A stretch of DNA of 27,796 bases from Candidatus Gastranaerophilales bacterium (lineage in GTDB: Bacteria > Cyanobacteriota > Vampirovibrionia > Gastranaerophilales > Gastranaerophilaceae). Shown one piece after another: positions 16,101 through 23,174 of this stretch (the first letter of the stretch is position 1; each line of letters opens with the position of its first letter). Made by a program: the position numbers and the translations under genes. The stretch lies in NCBI GenBank assembly GCA_944323495.1, contig CALUSZ010000082.1, positions 1-27,796 on the forward strand. Reading direction: 5' to 3'. The notes beneath the pieces are model-generated. The model was given only the letters and a program-made list of their open reading frames with translations, made no database searches and was not told the DNA's origin.

Positions 16101-16990
16101 TTTTGGCCAGTATTTTTTGTATAAATTTCAACACTTTTGCCTACCGCATCTAAACCAGCCTCTGCAAAAGTTGTGGTCGTATCTGCTTCCAATGTTTTTG
16201 TATAACTAATTGATTGGGACGATGATGAACTAGATGAAGTTATTACAGTAGAAATCTGCGTTGTTATACCAAGAGCATCTGCAAGCCCGCCTGTTATATA
16301 ATATCCGGATTCGGATTCAATTGAAATTATTCCGTTTTTTATTGATGCACTTAAACCTGATCCATTTAATACATCAAGGAATTTACCGATTGTATCAATG
16401 CCGTCAAATGAAAAAGTTTTAGACAAACTCCCGCCTTTATCATATATATTTACATCCCTTGATGTTATTCCAAGTTCATCAAATGTAGTATCTCTACCGG
16501 CCATAACTTCTATTTCTGAATACAATTCATCATTACTAAAAGTTGATATTCCGGACGGCGTATTCCTATTTGTTTCAACAAATAACTGTTTATTATTGTA
16601 ATCGCCGAGTTCAAGAATTCGCGAAATTTCATCTAATCTTGAGGTTAACTCTGCTTGTAATGTATTCCTTGAATTCTGACCATATGTACCATTAACCGAT
16701 ATATTGGCTAAATCTCTTAATCTTGAAAGATGCGATGATATTAAATCCAAATTCGCAGAGGCAGTAGATATCATATCCAGAGCCATCGATGCATTATCCT
16801 CTGCAACTTCTAACGAGCCAAGTCTCGTTGTCATGTTTGTAATAATACCAAAATTTGCAGCATTATCTTTTGCATGATTCACCTTAAAACCGGTAGTCAT
16901 CTGCTCTATTGATTTATTTAATGCTCTTATTGTTCCATCAAGATGTGATTGTATTATATAGCTTGAGAGGTTATTATTAATTGTTATCAT
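13181..16990 (-). CDS. Chimeric flagellin with inserted hook-IN modules and a GLUG block
   Basis: The first ~140 residues are clear flagellin D0/D1 sequence: MITINNNLSS, then NKSIEQMTTGFKVNHAKDNA, DNASMALDMISTASANLD and LSRLRDLA. The last ~105 residues (LTDLDRMLQQISLAQTELGA, DADIGEVSSEYIKKQILSQA, LLATANQTP) are the matching flagellin C-terminus. Between them the usual variable domain is replaced by three hook-IN-like modules (about 165-480), a GLUG-type block (about 530-770, with 'YTFEGNGYTISNL' and 'AGLIGRM') and three more modules (about 790-1120). The total of 1269 aa compares with 270-550 for most flagellins. The start has an ideal GGAGG (16996-17000) five bases before the ATG. It should polymerise into a filament after export through the flagellar type III system, exposing the modules and GLUG block on the outside. 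Its modules match those of the giant FliD-like protein 2.4 kb downstream, which supports a joint function. Confidence 0.93.
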   Translation of the reverse strand: MITINNNLSSYIIQSHLDGTIRALNKSIEQMTTGFKVNHAKDNAANFGIITNMTTRLGSLEVAEDNASMALDMISTASANLDLISSHLSRLRDLANISVNGTYGQNSRNTLQAELTSRLDEISRILELGDYNNKQLFVETNRNTPSGISTFSNDELYSEIEVMAGRDTTFDELGITSRDVNIYDKGGSLSKTFSFDGIDTIGKFLDVLNGSGLSASIKNGIISIESESGYYITGGLADALGITTQISTVITSSSSSSSQSISYTKTLEADTTTTFAEAGLDAVGKSVEIYTKNTGQKVGTITIDSNTKTFKDLFQSLAGYGITASMSDGKITLESNDNYISGEIANLLGIGTVSNIVTGTTGISQTSGNAIQYTTEVTATLATELRELGISDTSIIIENANELALKTIAVSSTDTVQDFFNLLASNSISASLTDGVITLSGANIISGELAETLGITKILEQEGESTTVGIEYVSDSIAKSKTISVTEVTTLAMPQPGELLTSFTYIDASDCQDIADVDVTYLEAKTYQITTTEGLVKLAELLKNPYNSGATIVLMNDLDLSSLNDWSPMTFNHYTFEGNGYTISNLKGHLFGYVAGSDIKNLKLIDAEMDGAEHSGILAESVEDSLIFNCSVTGQIIHDVDLPMAPSDSAGLIGRMEGSRVQYCNSNVDIQSNDYPQYAAGLIYSVSTDKGSSFEISGCYTSGSASAYSYYNGGLVNRLDIFESTLDSHYVIANNNTNITNAKGSFIGFVSAEHYQDIRALDFYNNTCVAAGTESTMYGDVITVSVNTTAESTMREFGASDSGNIIFFDEEVGSSYSIYIGEETTLNDIIYILQVRGINAQFDEDSRQLKIGACSTAYILDLSENLQNILGLKVGEGITYETRSTAIYSNSSSDKFYTTAAAAVTDTTKLTDIGFKKGRIELLEVNSNKKVYFTINDSSTVADIVSEINKQPGLNAELTNEMLTVSGSSSAFITDMNSDFASIFKLAGAGDGKTYTIVNNTTHENTASNETFYAQSTSELSLDAKLSEIAGYSNGNGKIAIHRDNGSYVTISLSGTNTVQDFFNRIKGYGIEGELAGGKIILKSDGDIYLESVNGGSNLLSALNLNKPQKVEEIITSNNNSKQLTYNKILQSDWRNYEFDTTFGVVGGNPNDTINLDFEFNLNFGIDISSVDTAKSALTDLDRMLQQISLAQTELGAAQNRYESILEDISIQYENLLSSRSTIQDADIGEVSSEYIKKQILSQAAVTLLATANQTPEIAIQLINGAYRT

Positions 16991-17014
16991 AACAACCTCC
17001 GGACAAAATTATAA

Positions 17015-17046
17015 AATAGCCGTCAAAGCAAGCTATTAGTAGGCTA
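17015..17046 (-). promoter_or_regulatory. Small alternative hairpins in the flagellin-like leader
   Basis: In the transcript leader, AATAGC (17032-17037) can pair with GCTATT (17015-17020) across 11 bases. TAGCC (17042-17046) can instead pair with GGCTA (17017-17021). The two pairings use the same strand and exclude each other. They lie 15-45 bases upstream of the ribosome-binding site. Stems of 5-6 bp are short, so this is tentative. Confidence 0.25.
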
Positions 17047-17152
17047 CCCTCACCCCGAACACCCAAAACAGCGTAGCAGAAAGAGTTTAAGGCGATTTTA
17101 AAGAACATATCCCTATACATATACATCAACGGCAGCATTTTCTTATATATCA

Positions 17153-17181
17153 ATTATATACTATCTAAATGTAATTTACAA
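17153..17181 (-). promoter_or_regulatory. Sigma-70-type promoter of the chimeric flagellin gene
   Basis: The minus strand has TTGTAA (17176-17181), a 17-base spacer and TATAAT (17153-17158). The transcript would begin near 17146, giving a leader of about 155 bases. I see no sigma-28 or sigma-54 flagellar promoter in this 219-base gap. The gap holds nothing else recognisable except the leader hairpins listed separately. Confidence 0.65.
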
Positions 17182-17209
17182 CCCCGTTAATGTTTCTTCA
17201 TAATTAAAC

Positions 17210-19576
17210 CTATTTTATATCAACAACACTAACCCCATCTCCGCCTTCAGTATCTTCACCTGCTCGATATTTAGCAACATAAGGAGAAGTGGAAATAAAA
17301 TCCCTCACTGCAGATTTTAAAGCGCCTGTTCCATGACCATGAATTATATAAACCGGAGAAAGATTTGCCAAACTAGCCTTATCAAGATACGCTTCCAAAT
17401 TATCTAACGCCTCTTCTACACGCTCACCACGCAAATCTAATTTATTTGAAATATCGTATTTTTTTAAAGAAAAAGCGGTATCCTTTTTCATTGCCCCAAG
17501 GGGTAAATTTACTTTTTTCGCCAATTCCGGATTATAAACAGCAAGCTTATCTTTCTTAACCTTCGTCTTTATCATTCCCATCTGGATATATAGTGCGTCA
17601 TTTTTATCAGGAAGCGATAACACTGTAACAGGCTGGTTCAAATTTTTTACCATAACCTTGTCATTTATCTGGACCTTTGACCAATCAATCTCTAAATACT
17701 GTTCCTTTTCTTCTAGTGAATGTAATTCAGAGCGAAATCCCTGTTCTAAAAGAGCTAATCGTTCATACGAACGTCTTGCAATCTTCTCTGATTTTTCCCG
17801 TCTCAATTCCGTCAAAATTTCTTTTATTTCACTCTTTGCATCACGCAGCTGTCCCTCAAACTTATCTTTTATTATTTTAAGAGACTTTTTCTTTTCTTTT
17901 TTATGTTCTGAAATCTCTTTTTCATAATGCTTCTTCAACTCGCTTGCTTCTGCATTAAGCGATTCAGCCTCCTTAAGATTTGAATCCAGTCTCTGCTGTG
18001 TATCCTGAAGCCTTTCGACAACAAGAGCAGAGTTATCGCGTTGTGTAATTAAAAGTTCTTTCGCTTCCCAAACAAGATTTTCTGGCAGGCCTAAATTTGA
18101 AGCAATTGATATAGCATTACTCAAGCCCGGAATGCCGATTATTAACTTATAAGTCGGAGAAAGAGATTCTGTATCAAATTCTACACTCGCATTCTTAAAA
18201 TAAGGATCGGTATATTCTAATGTTTTAAGTTCTCCATAGTGTGTGGTAATGATTGATAAAGCCATTTTTTTAGCAAACTCTTTAAGAATTATTTCAGCTA
18301 AAACAGCTCCTTCTTGCGGATCAGTACCTGCGCATAATTCGTCTATTAAAATAAATGTATCAGAATCTGCCGTTTCCAATATATCTATGACATTTTTCAT
18401 ATGCGAAGAAAAAGTTGAAAGATTTTGTAATATACTCTGTTCATCACCAATATCCGCAAGAACTTTTGTAAACGGGTAAATATGAGCTTCCGCACATGGA
18501 AGAAACAGACCGGATTTCATCATTAAGATAAATAAGCCCACTGTCTTTAACGTAACAGTCTTACCGCCGGTATTAGAACCTGTTATGATTACCGATTTAT
18601 AATCTCTGCCAATCTCAAAATCATTTTCTACAAGTTTCTCAACATTTCCTATAAGAAGAGGGTGGCGCATCAAATCAAGTTTGATAATACGCTCTTCTTC
18701 TAACACCGGCTCTATCGCCTGAGTTTTTACCGCATAACGAGCCTTGGCAAAATGAAAATCAATCTCTGCAAGAAGTTTTTCAGACAATATCAGCTTGTCA
18801 AACTCTTTTCTCACTTCATTGCTCAATGCTGTCAATATTCTTATAATTTCGGCATAAATCTTTGATTTTAATTCCCTAATTTTATTATTAATCGGAACAA
18901 TTTGAGCCGGCTCAATATAAAAAGTCTTATTTGTAGCAGAAACATCATGCACAATCCCGCTGACCTTACTTTTAGAAGATGCTTTTACCTGAAAAACTAC
19001 CCTGTCATCTCTAAGAGTATAAATATTTTCTTGAAGGTGCTTTTGGAACTCTTGAGAATTCATCAGCTCCTGCACCCGCTGTTTCAAATTTGCTTCAGTA
19101 TCCTTAAGTGATGAATAAAGTCCTTTTAAATCCGGATTTGCATTCTGCTTTACTGTAAAATTTTCATCAAACGTATCAAGAATTTTATCCTCTAATTCCT
19201 TGTTAGAGTATAAATCATTCGTAAGATTCTGCATCATTGCATCGAATCTTAGATTTTCCTTTAAAAAATTTCTTACAATCCTTGAAGTTCTCATTGTTTT
19301 CGCAATATCAACAAGCTCTTCTTCAACAAAGTACTCATTCTGCTCCCTTAATTTTGCAAAATTCTGTATCTTATCTATAGGAATATCCCTCGCTAAATCT
19401 AAAACATCTTTAGCTTCGCCGGTCAAAACAACCTGCTTTTGTATATCTTCCCTTTTTACATACGGTGTTAGCTCAAGACAAAGCTTCTTAGACTGTTCTG
19501 TCTTGGCAAATTTAGCTAATTCAGCTAGAATTTTATCATATTCTAGGGATTTTTGTGATTTTTGGACAATACTCAT
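17210..19576 (-). CDS. mutS2: MutS2-family ATPase/endonuclease
   Basis: MutS2 proteins bind branched DNA and limit recombination; in some bacteria they rescue collided ribosomes. The 788-aa length is normal. The N-terminal clamp/lever region runs to about residue 300. The ATPase has Walker A GSNTGGKT (333-340), the STFSSHM signature (387-393), Walker B with Asp412-Glu413 (FILIDELCAGTDP) and the H-loop THYGEL (445-450). A long charged coiled coil spans about 515-630. The C-terminal Smr nuclease domain has LDLRGER (713-719) and HGHGTGALK (746-754). No mismatch-recognition domain is seen, as expected. The start fits the family ('LEYDKI' near residue 11) but no Shine-Dalgarno precedes it. All catalytic motifs are intact, so I expect a working protein. 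Confidence 0.96.
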   Translation of the reverse strand: MSIVQKSQKSLEYDKILAELAKFAKTEQSKKLCLELTPYVKREDIQKQVVLTGEAKDVLDLARDIPIDKIQNFAKLREQNEYFVEEELVDIAKTMRTSRIVRNFLKENLRFDAMMQNLTNDLYSNKELEDKILDTFDENFTVKQNANPDLKGLYSSLKDTEANLKQRVQELMNSQEFQKHLQENIYTLRDDRVVFQVKASSKSKVSGIVHDVSATNKTFYIEPAQIVPINNKIRELKSKIYAEIIRILTALSNEVRKEFDKLILSEKLLAEIDFHFAKARYAVKTQAIEPVLEEERIIKLDLMRHPLLIGNVEKLVENDFEIGRDYKSVIITGSNTGGKTVTLKTVGLFILMMKSGLFLPCAEAHIYPFTKVLADIGDEQSILQNLSTFSSHMKNVIDILETADSDTFILIDELCAGTDPQEGAVLAEIILKEFAKKMALSIITTHYGELKTLEYTDPYFKNASVEFDTESLSPTYKLIIGIPGLSNAISIASNLGLPENLVWEAKELLITQRDNSALVVERLQDTQQRLDSNLKEAESLNAEASELKKHYEKEISEHKKEKKKSLKIIKDKFEGQLRDAKSEIKEILTELRREKSEKIARRSYERLALLEQGFRSELHSLEEKEQYLEIDWSKVQINDKVMVKNLNQPVTVLSLPDKNDALYIQMGMIKTKVKKDKLAVYNPELAKKVNLPLGAMKKDTAFSLKKYDISNKLDLRGERVEEALDNLEAYLDKASLANLSPVYIIHGHGTGALKSAVRDFISTSPYVAKYRAGEDTEGGDGVSVVDIK

Positions 19577-19585
19577 TATACACTG

Positions 19586-19614
19586 ATTATAGTTAATAAA
19601 AAAAATTTGTGCAA
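19586..19614 (-). promoter_or_regulatory. Promoter of mutS2, nearly leaderless
   Basis: The minus strand has TTGCAC (19609-19614), a 17-base spacer and TATAAT (19586-19591). The -10 element ends only nine bases before the ATG at 19576, so the mRNA should begin within a few bases of the start codon. This agrees with the absence of a ribosome-binding site. Confidence 0.65.
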
Positions 19615-19643
19615 TATTAAAACCATAGTTAAAAATTTTAATA

Positions 19644-19652
19644 TGCTATAAT
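19644..19652 (+). promoter_or_regulatory. Extended -10 promoter of tatD, nearly leaderless
   Basis: TGCTATAAT lies eight bases upstream of the tatD ATG (19661). An initiation site about seven bases past the element falls almost on the start codon. No clear -35 is present, which the TG extension can compensate. No ribosome-binding site fits between the element and the ATG. Confidence 0.55.
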
Positions 19653-19660
19653 ACCTTTAT

Positions 19661-20419
19661 ATGAAAAACTATTTAATTGATACACATGCACACATAGATA
19701 TGTTGGAAGCCCCTCTGGATGAGACTCTGGATAAAATGGAAGAATATGGAGTTAAAAAAGTTATCAACCCTGCTGTAGAAATTGGAACTTTTGATAAAAT
19801 ACTTGAGCTTTCCAAACAATACAATAATATTTTTGCAATGCTCGGAATTTACCCCTCAGAAGCAAAAACATATACAGAAGAGGTAGAGCATAAAATCCTT
19901 GAAAACCGAGATAATATCGTTGCAATTGGTGAAGTCGGGCTTGATTATTACTGGGATACTTCATTTAAAGATATACAAAAAGAGGTTTTTGCAAAGCAGG
20001 TGAAACTGGCAAATAGACTTTCGCTTCCGCTTGTAATACACGATAGAGATGCGCATAAAGACACATTTGATATATTAAAAGAACATAATCAAACATCTCC
20101 GGTTCTTTTCCACTGTTTTTCAGGAAGTGTTGAATTTATGCGCGAATGCACAAACGCAGGATGGTATATCGCCCTGGGCGGAGTCGTTACATTTAAAAAT
20201 GCTGTAAAAATGAAAGAAGTTGCAAAATGTACTCCGATTGAAAAACTTGTTCTTGAGACTGATTCTCCATATCTTACTCCGGTACCTTTCAGAGGTAAAC
20301 CTAACACACCGGCTTATGTAAAATATATAGCAGAAGAAATTGCTAAAATCAGGAATATGTCTCTTGAAGAGTTAATCGACATTACAACAGACAATGCAGA
20401 AAGGTTTTTCGGGATTTGA
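19661..20419 (+). CDS. tatD: TatD-family metal-dependent hydrolase (DNase)
   Basis: TatD proteins are cytoplasmic metal-dependent hydrolases with 3'-5' exonuclease or deoxyribonuclease activity, linked to DNA repair and turnover. The 252-aa length is typical. The metal ligands of the amidohydrolase-like barrel are all present: DTHAH with His9 and His11, Glu91 in GEVGLDYY, His127 in VIHDRDA, His151 in FHCFSG and Asp201 in ETDSPYL. The substrate-loop motif PFRGKPNTP follows. Its stop overlaps the TTG start of tlyA by four bases, so the two are translationally coupled. The precise substrate cannot be inferred from sequence alone. Confidence 0.93.
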   Translation: MKNYLIDTHAHIDMLEAPLDETLDKMEEYGVKKVINPAVEIGTFDKILELSKQYNNIFAMLGIYPSEAKTYTEEVEHKILENRDNIVAIGEVGLDYYWDTSFKDIQKEVFAKQVKLANRLSLPLVIHDRDAHKDTFDILKEHNQTSPVLFHCFSGSVEFMRECTNAGWYIALGGVVTFKNAVKMKEVAKCTPIEKLVLETDSPYLTPVPFRGKPNTPAYVKYIAEEIAKIRNMSLEELIDITTDNAERFFGI

Positions 20420-21222
20420 AAAAAGAACGTTTAGATAAAATATTAGTTGATTTAGGGTATTTTGAAAACAAAAGCAAGGCCTCTGCTTCAATTTTAGCAG
20501 GAAATGTTATGATTGGAACAGAAGTTATTACAAAAGCCGGCTATCAGCTTAATCCGGAAAAAGAGTATGATTTTAAAATAAAATCAATGCCTTACGTTTC
20601 AAGAGGCGGTTTTAAGCTAAAAAAAGCCCTTGACACATTTGATATAAGTGTAAAAGACAGAATCTGCCTGGATGCCGGCGCTTCAACCGGTGGTTTTACA
20701 GACTGCCTACTACAAAGCGGGGCCAAATTTATCTATGCAGTGGATGTTGGTTATGGTCAGCTGGATTGGAAAATCAGAAATTCTAAACAGGTAAAAGTTA
20801 TAGAAAAAACAAATTTAAAAAACTGCTCATACAATGATATTTATTCAGAAGATGAAGTACCTGCAGATTTGCTTGTCTCTGATTTGTCCTTTATTTCTTT
20901 AGAAAAAGTACTTCCTAACTTAAAAACATTATTAAATAAGGATTTTCACGAGATGATATGCCTTATCAAGCCCCAGTTTGAAGCCGGCAGAGAGCTGGTA
21001 GAAAAAGGCGGGGTTGTTCGTGACAAAAATACACACAAACAAGTTATTAATAATGTTATTAACTGCGTAAAAAGTTTAAATTACACAATTAAAGGGCTAA
21101 CATTTTCTTCAATCAAAGGGCCTGCCGGTAATATTGAATATTTAATCTGGATTTCAACTACAGGAATTGAAACCAATATTAATATAGATAATACTGTAGA
21201 TACTGCTCACGAAGAATTATAA
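20416..21222 (+). CDS. tlyA: TlyA-family rRNA 2'-O-methyltransferase
   Basis: TlyA enzymes methylate ribose of rRNA cytidines; the older name 'hemolysin A' reflects a secondary observation. The 268-aa protein has an N-terminal S4 RNA-binding domain (about 1-60, starting KKERLDKILVDLGYFENKSKA). A Rossmann methyltransferase domain follows, with SAM loop DAGASTGGFTDCLL (86-99) and VDVGYGQL (109-116). The FtsJ-type catalytic residues are Lys67 (SRGGFKL), Asp156 (SDLSFIS), Lys185 (IKPQFE) and Glu241 (GNIEYL). The start is TTG inside the tatD stop (TTGA); no other start preserves the S4 domain. The last ~20 residues are an unconserved acidic tail. Confidence 0.94.
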   Translation: MKKERLDKILVDLGYFENKSKASASILAGNVMIGTEVITKAGYQLNPEKEYDFKIKSMPYVSRGGFKLKKALDTFDISVKDRICLDAGASTGGFTDCLLQSGAKFIYAVDVGYGQLDWKIRNSKQVKVIEKTNLKNCSYNDIYSEDEVPADLLVSDLSFISLEKVLPNLKTLLNKDFHEMICLIKPQFEAGRELVEKGGVVRDKNTHKQVINNVINCVKSLNYTIKGLTFSSIKGPAGNIEYLIWISTTGIETNINIDNTVDTAHEEL

Positions 21223-21283
21223 AGGATATTGATTTCCGAATAATACGTCACACTTAATGTTTACACACAAACATAGTACAAAA

Positions 21284-22927
21284 TTATTCAAACAAACCGT
21301 ACAATCTTTGTCTTATATCCTTTTCAGAAAGCTCTTCCGTTATTTTATTTAAATCCAAAGTCATCTGATAATACTCAGCTGCCAGAGGCTTGTCTCCAAT
21401 TGATTGATAGGCGCGGGCAAGATTGAAATATGCCAGTGTATAGTTTGGATTAATATTTATTGCATTCTTAAAATATTCAACAGATTCTTTAGGATCCCCA
21501 AGTCCGTCTAAATATACAACTCCCAAATTATTTTGTGCAATTTCAAACTCCGGATTTAGCTCTATAGATTTATGAAAAGCCACAACAGCCTCTTCTAAAT
21601 AATCTTTTTCCCAGAGAGCCAGACCTGTTTTTGCATAAGTTAAATAATTTTCAGGTTCTACTGCAATAGCATCACAATAAGTTTTTATAGCTCTGTCTAA
21701 ATCTCCTTGTGCCATATATAAATCACCTAAAGAAAGCTGTATATCAACATTTTTAGGATCAAGAACCATTCCGGCATTAAATGTCGCTTCGGCAGCTTCA
21801 AAATTATTTTTGATTTCTGCATAAATCGCACCTAATGCGTGACAAACAATAGAAGTCCATTCAGCATCAGGATTAAGTTTTATTGCAAGCTGATAATATT
21901 CTATTGCATCATCATAAAGTTCTGCCTTTATATAAGCATATGCAAGCGAATTGTTATAGTATGGATTTTCAGGGTTCATTTCCTGTGCTAATTTAAATGC
22001 TGTTACCGCATGAATCTTATCGGACTTATTCAAATATAAATGCCCTAGTTCATAATATATTTTATCCAAGTCTATGCCGAATTCAAGCAGTGAATTGTAG
22101 TAATCTATAGTAACATCAATTTTTTCAGGGAAATAAGTTTGGTTAATAGTTGCTAATTTGATTAAAACCTCTCTGTCATTAGGGTTTATTTCATATGCTT
22201 TTTGATAACATTCAAGAGATGCTTCTATATCATTACATTCAAGAGACAAATCCCCCATTTTCTGATAGAAAAGATTTCCTTGGGAAGTCTTCTCCAACCC
22301 TTTGGAATAAGCCTCTAAGGCAGAGGGGAAAAGTTTCATTTTTTCAAACGCTTCTCCAAGAGTTTTATATGAAAATACAGAAAAATCATTTGCCAAAAAT
22401 TTACAAAGCATTTTCAAAGAAGGGCAGTCCCACATAATCATCATGCTCCCTGATAAAAAGTAATAAAGAAAATTCATGACATCTTTTACAGAAGAATGCC
22501 TGTTTTTAATTCTTGAAAAAAGAACTTTTGACAGAAAAAGCCTTGGTCTTGCAGAATTTTTACCGGAATTTTCTATTGCAAGCCTAAACTCTTTTTCAGC
22601 TTCTTCAAAATTTTCATTAAGACACTGAAAATAACCCGTATATATATGTGCATTAACATTCTCAGGTTCAAGTGTTACTGCAGTTTTGCACTGTTCTAAA
22701 GCTCCTTCAACAGAAATTTGTCCTTTGATTAAAAGCAGACTGGCCAGTCTATAATAAGATTCTGCGAGTCCTGGATTTAATTTTATAGTATCAACATAAA
22801 AACCAATAGCTTTTTCTAAGTCAGCTTCCTGTTGTTTAATTAAATATTGTTCATGAGCCGAACGTGCTTCTTCTAGTAAACGTTCAGCTTCACTACTTTC
22901 TATAGCAATAACCGGGGTATTTGTCAT
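21284..22927 (-). CDS. TPR-repeat protein
   Basis: The protein is built of tetratricopeptide repeats (helix-turn-helix protein-binding units). Clear copies lie near residues 35-130 and continuously from about 185 to 535. They show the Gly-Tyr-Ala-Pro pattern, e.g. 'AIEYYQLAIKLNPD', 'AIKTYCDAIAVEPEN' and 'SVEYFKNAININPN'. A hydrophobic stretch around residues 153-172 (FLYYFLSGSMMIMW) breaks the series and could be a buried or membrane-contacting element. No signal peptide is seen. I chose ATG 22927 because GGAGAG precedes it directly; an upstream ATG at 22951 would add eight residues that contain this site. Length is 547 aa. The function is unknown; TPR proteins act as scaffolds. It converges on tlyA with 61 bases between and no obvious terminator. 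Confidence 0.88.
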   Translation of the reverse strand: MTNTPVIAIESSEAERLLEEARSAHEQYLIKQQEADLEKAIGFYVDTIKLNPGLAESYYRLASLLLIKGQISVEGALEQCKTAVTLEPENVNAHIYTGYFQCLNENFEEAEKEFRLAIENSGKNSARPRLFLSKVLFSRIKNRHSSVKDVMNFLYYFLSGSMMIMWDCPSLKMLCKFLANDFSVFSYKTLGEAFEKMKLFPSALEAYSKGLEKTSQGNLFYQKMGDLSLECNDIEASLECYQKAYEINPNDREVLIKLATINQTYFPEKIDVTIDYYNSLLEFGIDLDKIYYELGHLYLNKSDKIHAVTAFKLAQEMNPENPYYNNSLAYAYIKAELYDDAIEYYQLAIKLNPDAEWTSIVCHALGAIYAEIKNNFEAAEATFNAGMVLDPKNVDIQLSLGDLYMAQGDLDRAIKTYCDAIAVEPENYLTYAKTGLALWEKDYLEEAVVAFHKSIELNPEFEIAQNNLGVVYLDGLGDPKESVEYFKNAININPNYTLAYFNLARAYQSIGDKPLAAEYYQMTLDLNKITEELSEKDIRQRLYGLFE

Positions 22928-22961
22928 ATTCTCTCCGAACCAAAATGTCATTTATACTATC

Positions 22962-23017
22962 TTATTCGGATAGAAGTTTTTTTTCTTTAGCAATTTGCTC
23001 CAAAATCATCCGAATAA
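22962..23017. promoter_or_regulatory. Perfect 10-bp inverted repeat in a divergent intergenic region
   Basis: TTATTCGGAT (22962-22971) and ATCCGAATAA (23008-23017) are exact reverse complements with 36 bases between them. They lie in the 247-base gap between the divergent TPR gene and the 493-aa unknown gene. This could be a two-half-site operator or a leader hairpin of the TPR mRNA. Nothing else recognisable is in the gap apart from a run of eight T and AT-rich sequence. Confidence 0.45.
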
Positions 23018-23174
23018 CGTATATCTTTATTTTTCTTAAAACAAAAACTCTTTATACAAACTTACATTTAATATTAAGAAATGTAACAATTTTTATTATA
23101 TATTAAAGTTTTTGCATAATTTAGCCGTAATACATGGTAACAAGGGAAATTTCAAAAAAAGGAAAGCAGATTTT

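Noticed and set aside
21223..21283. Terminator between the convergent tlyA and TPR genes
   Set aside because: I found no GC-rich stem with a T-run in these 61 bases.
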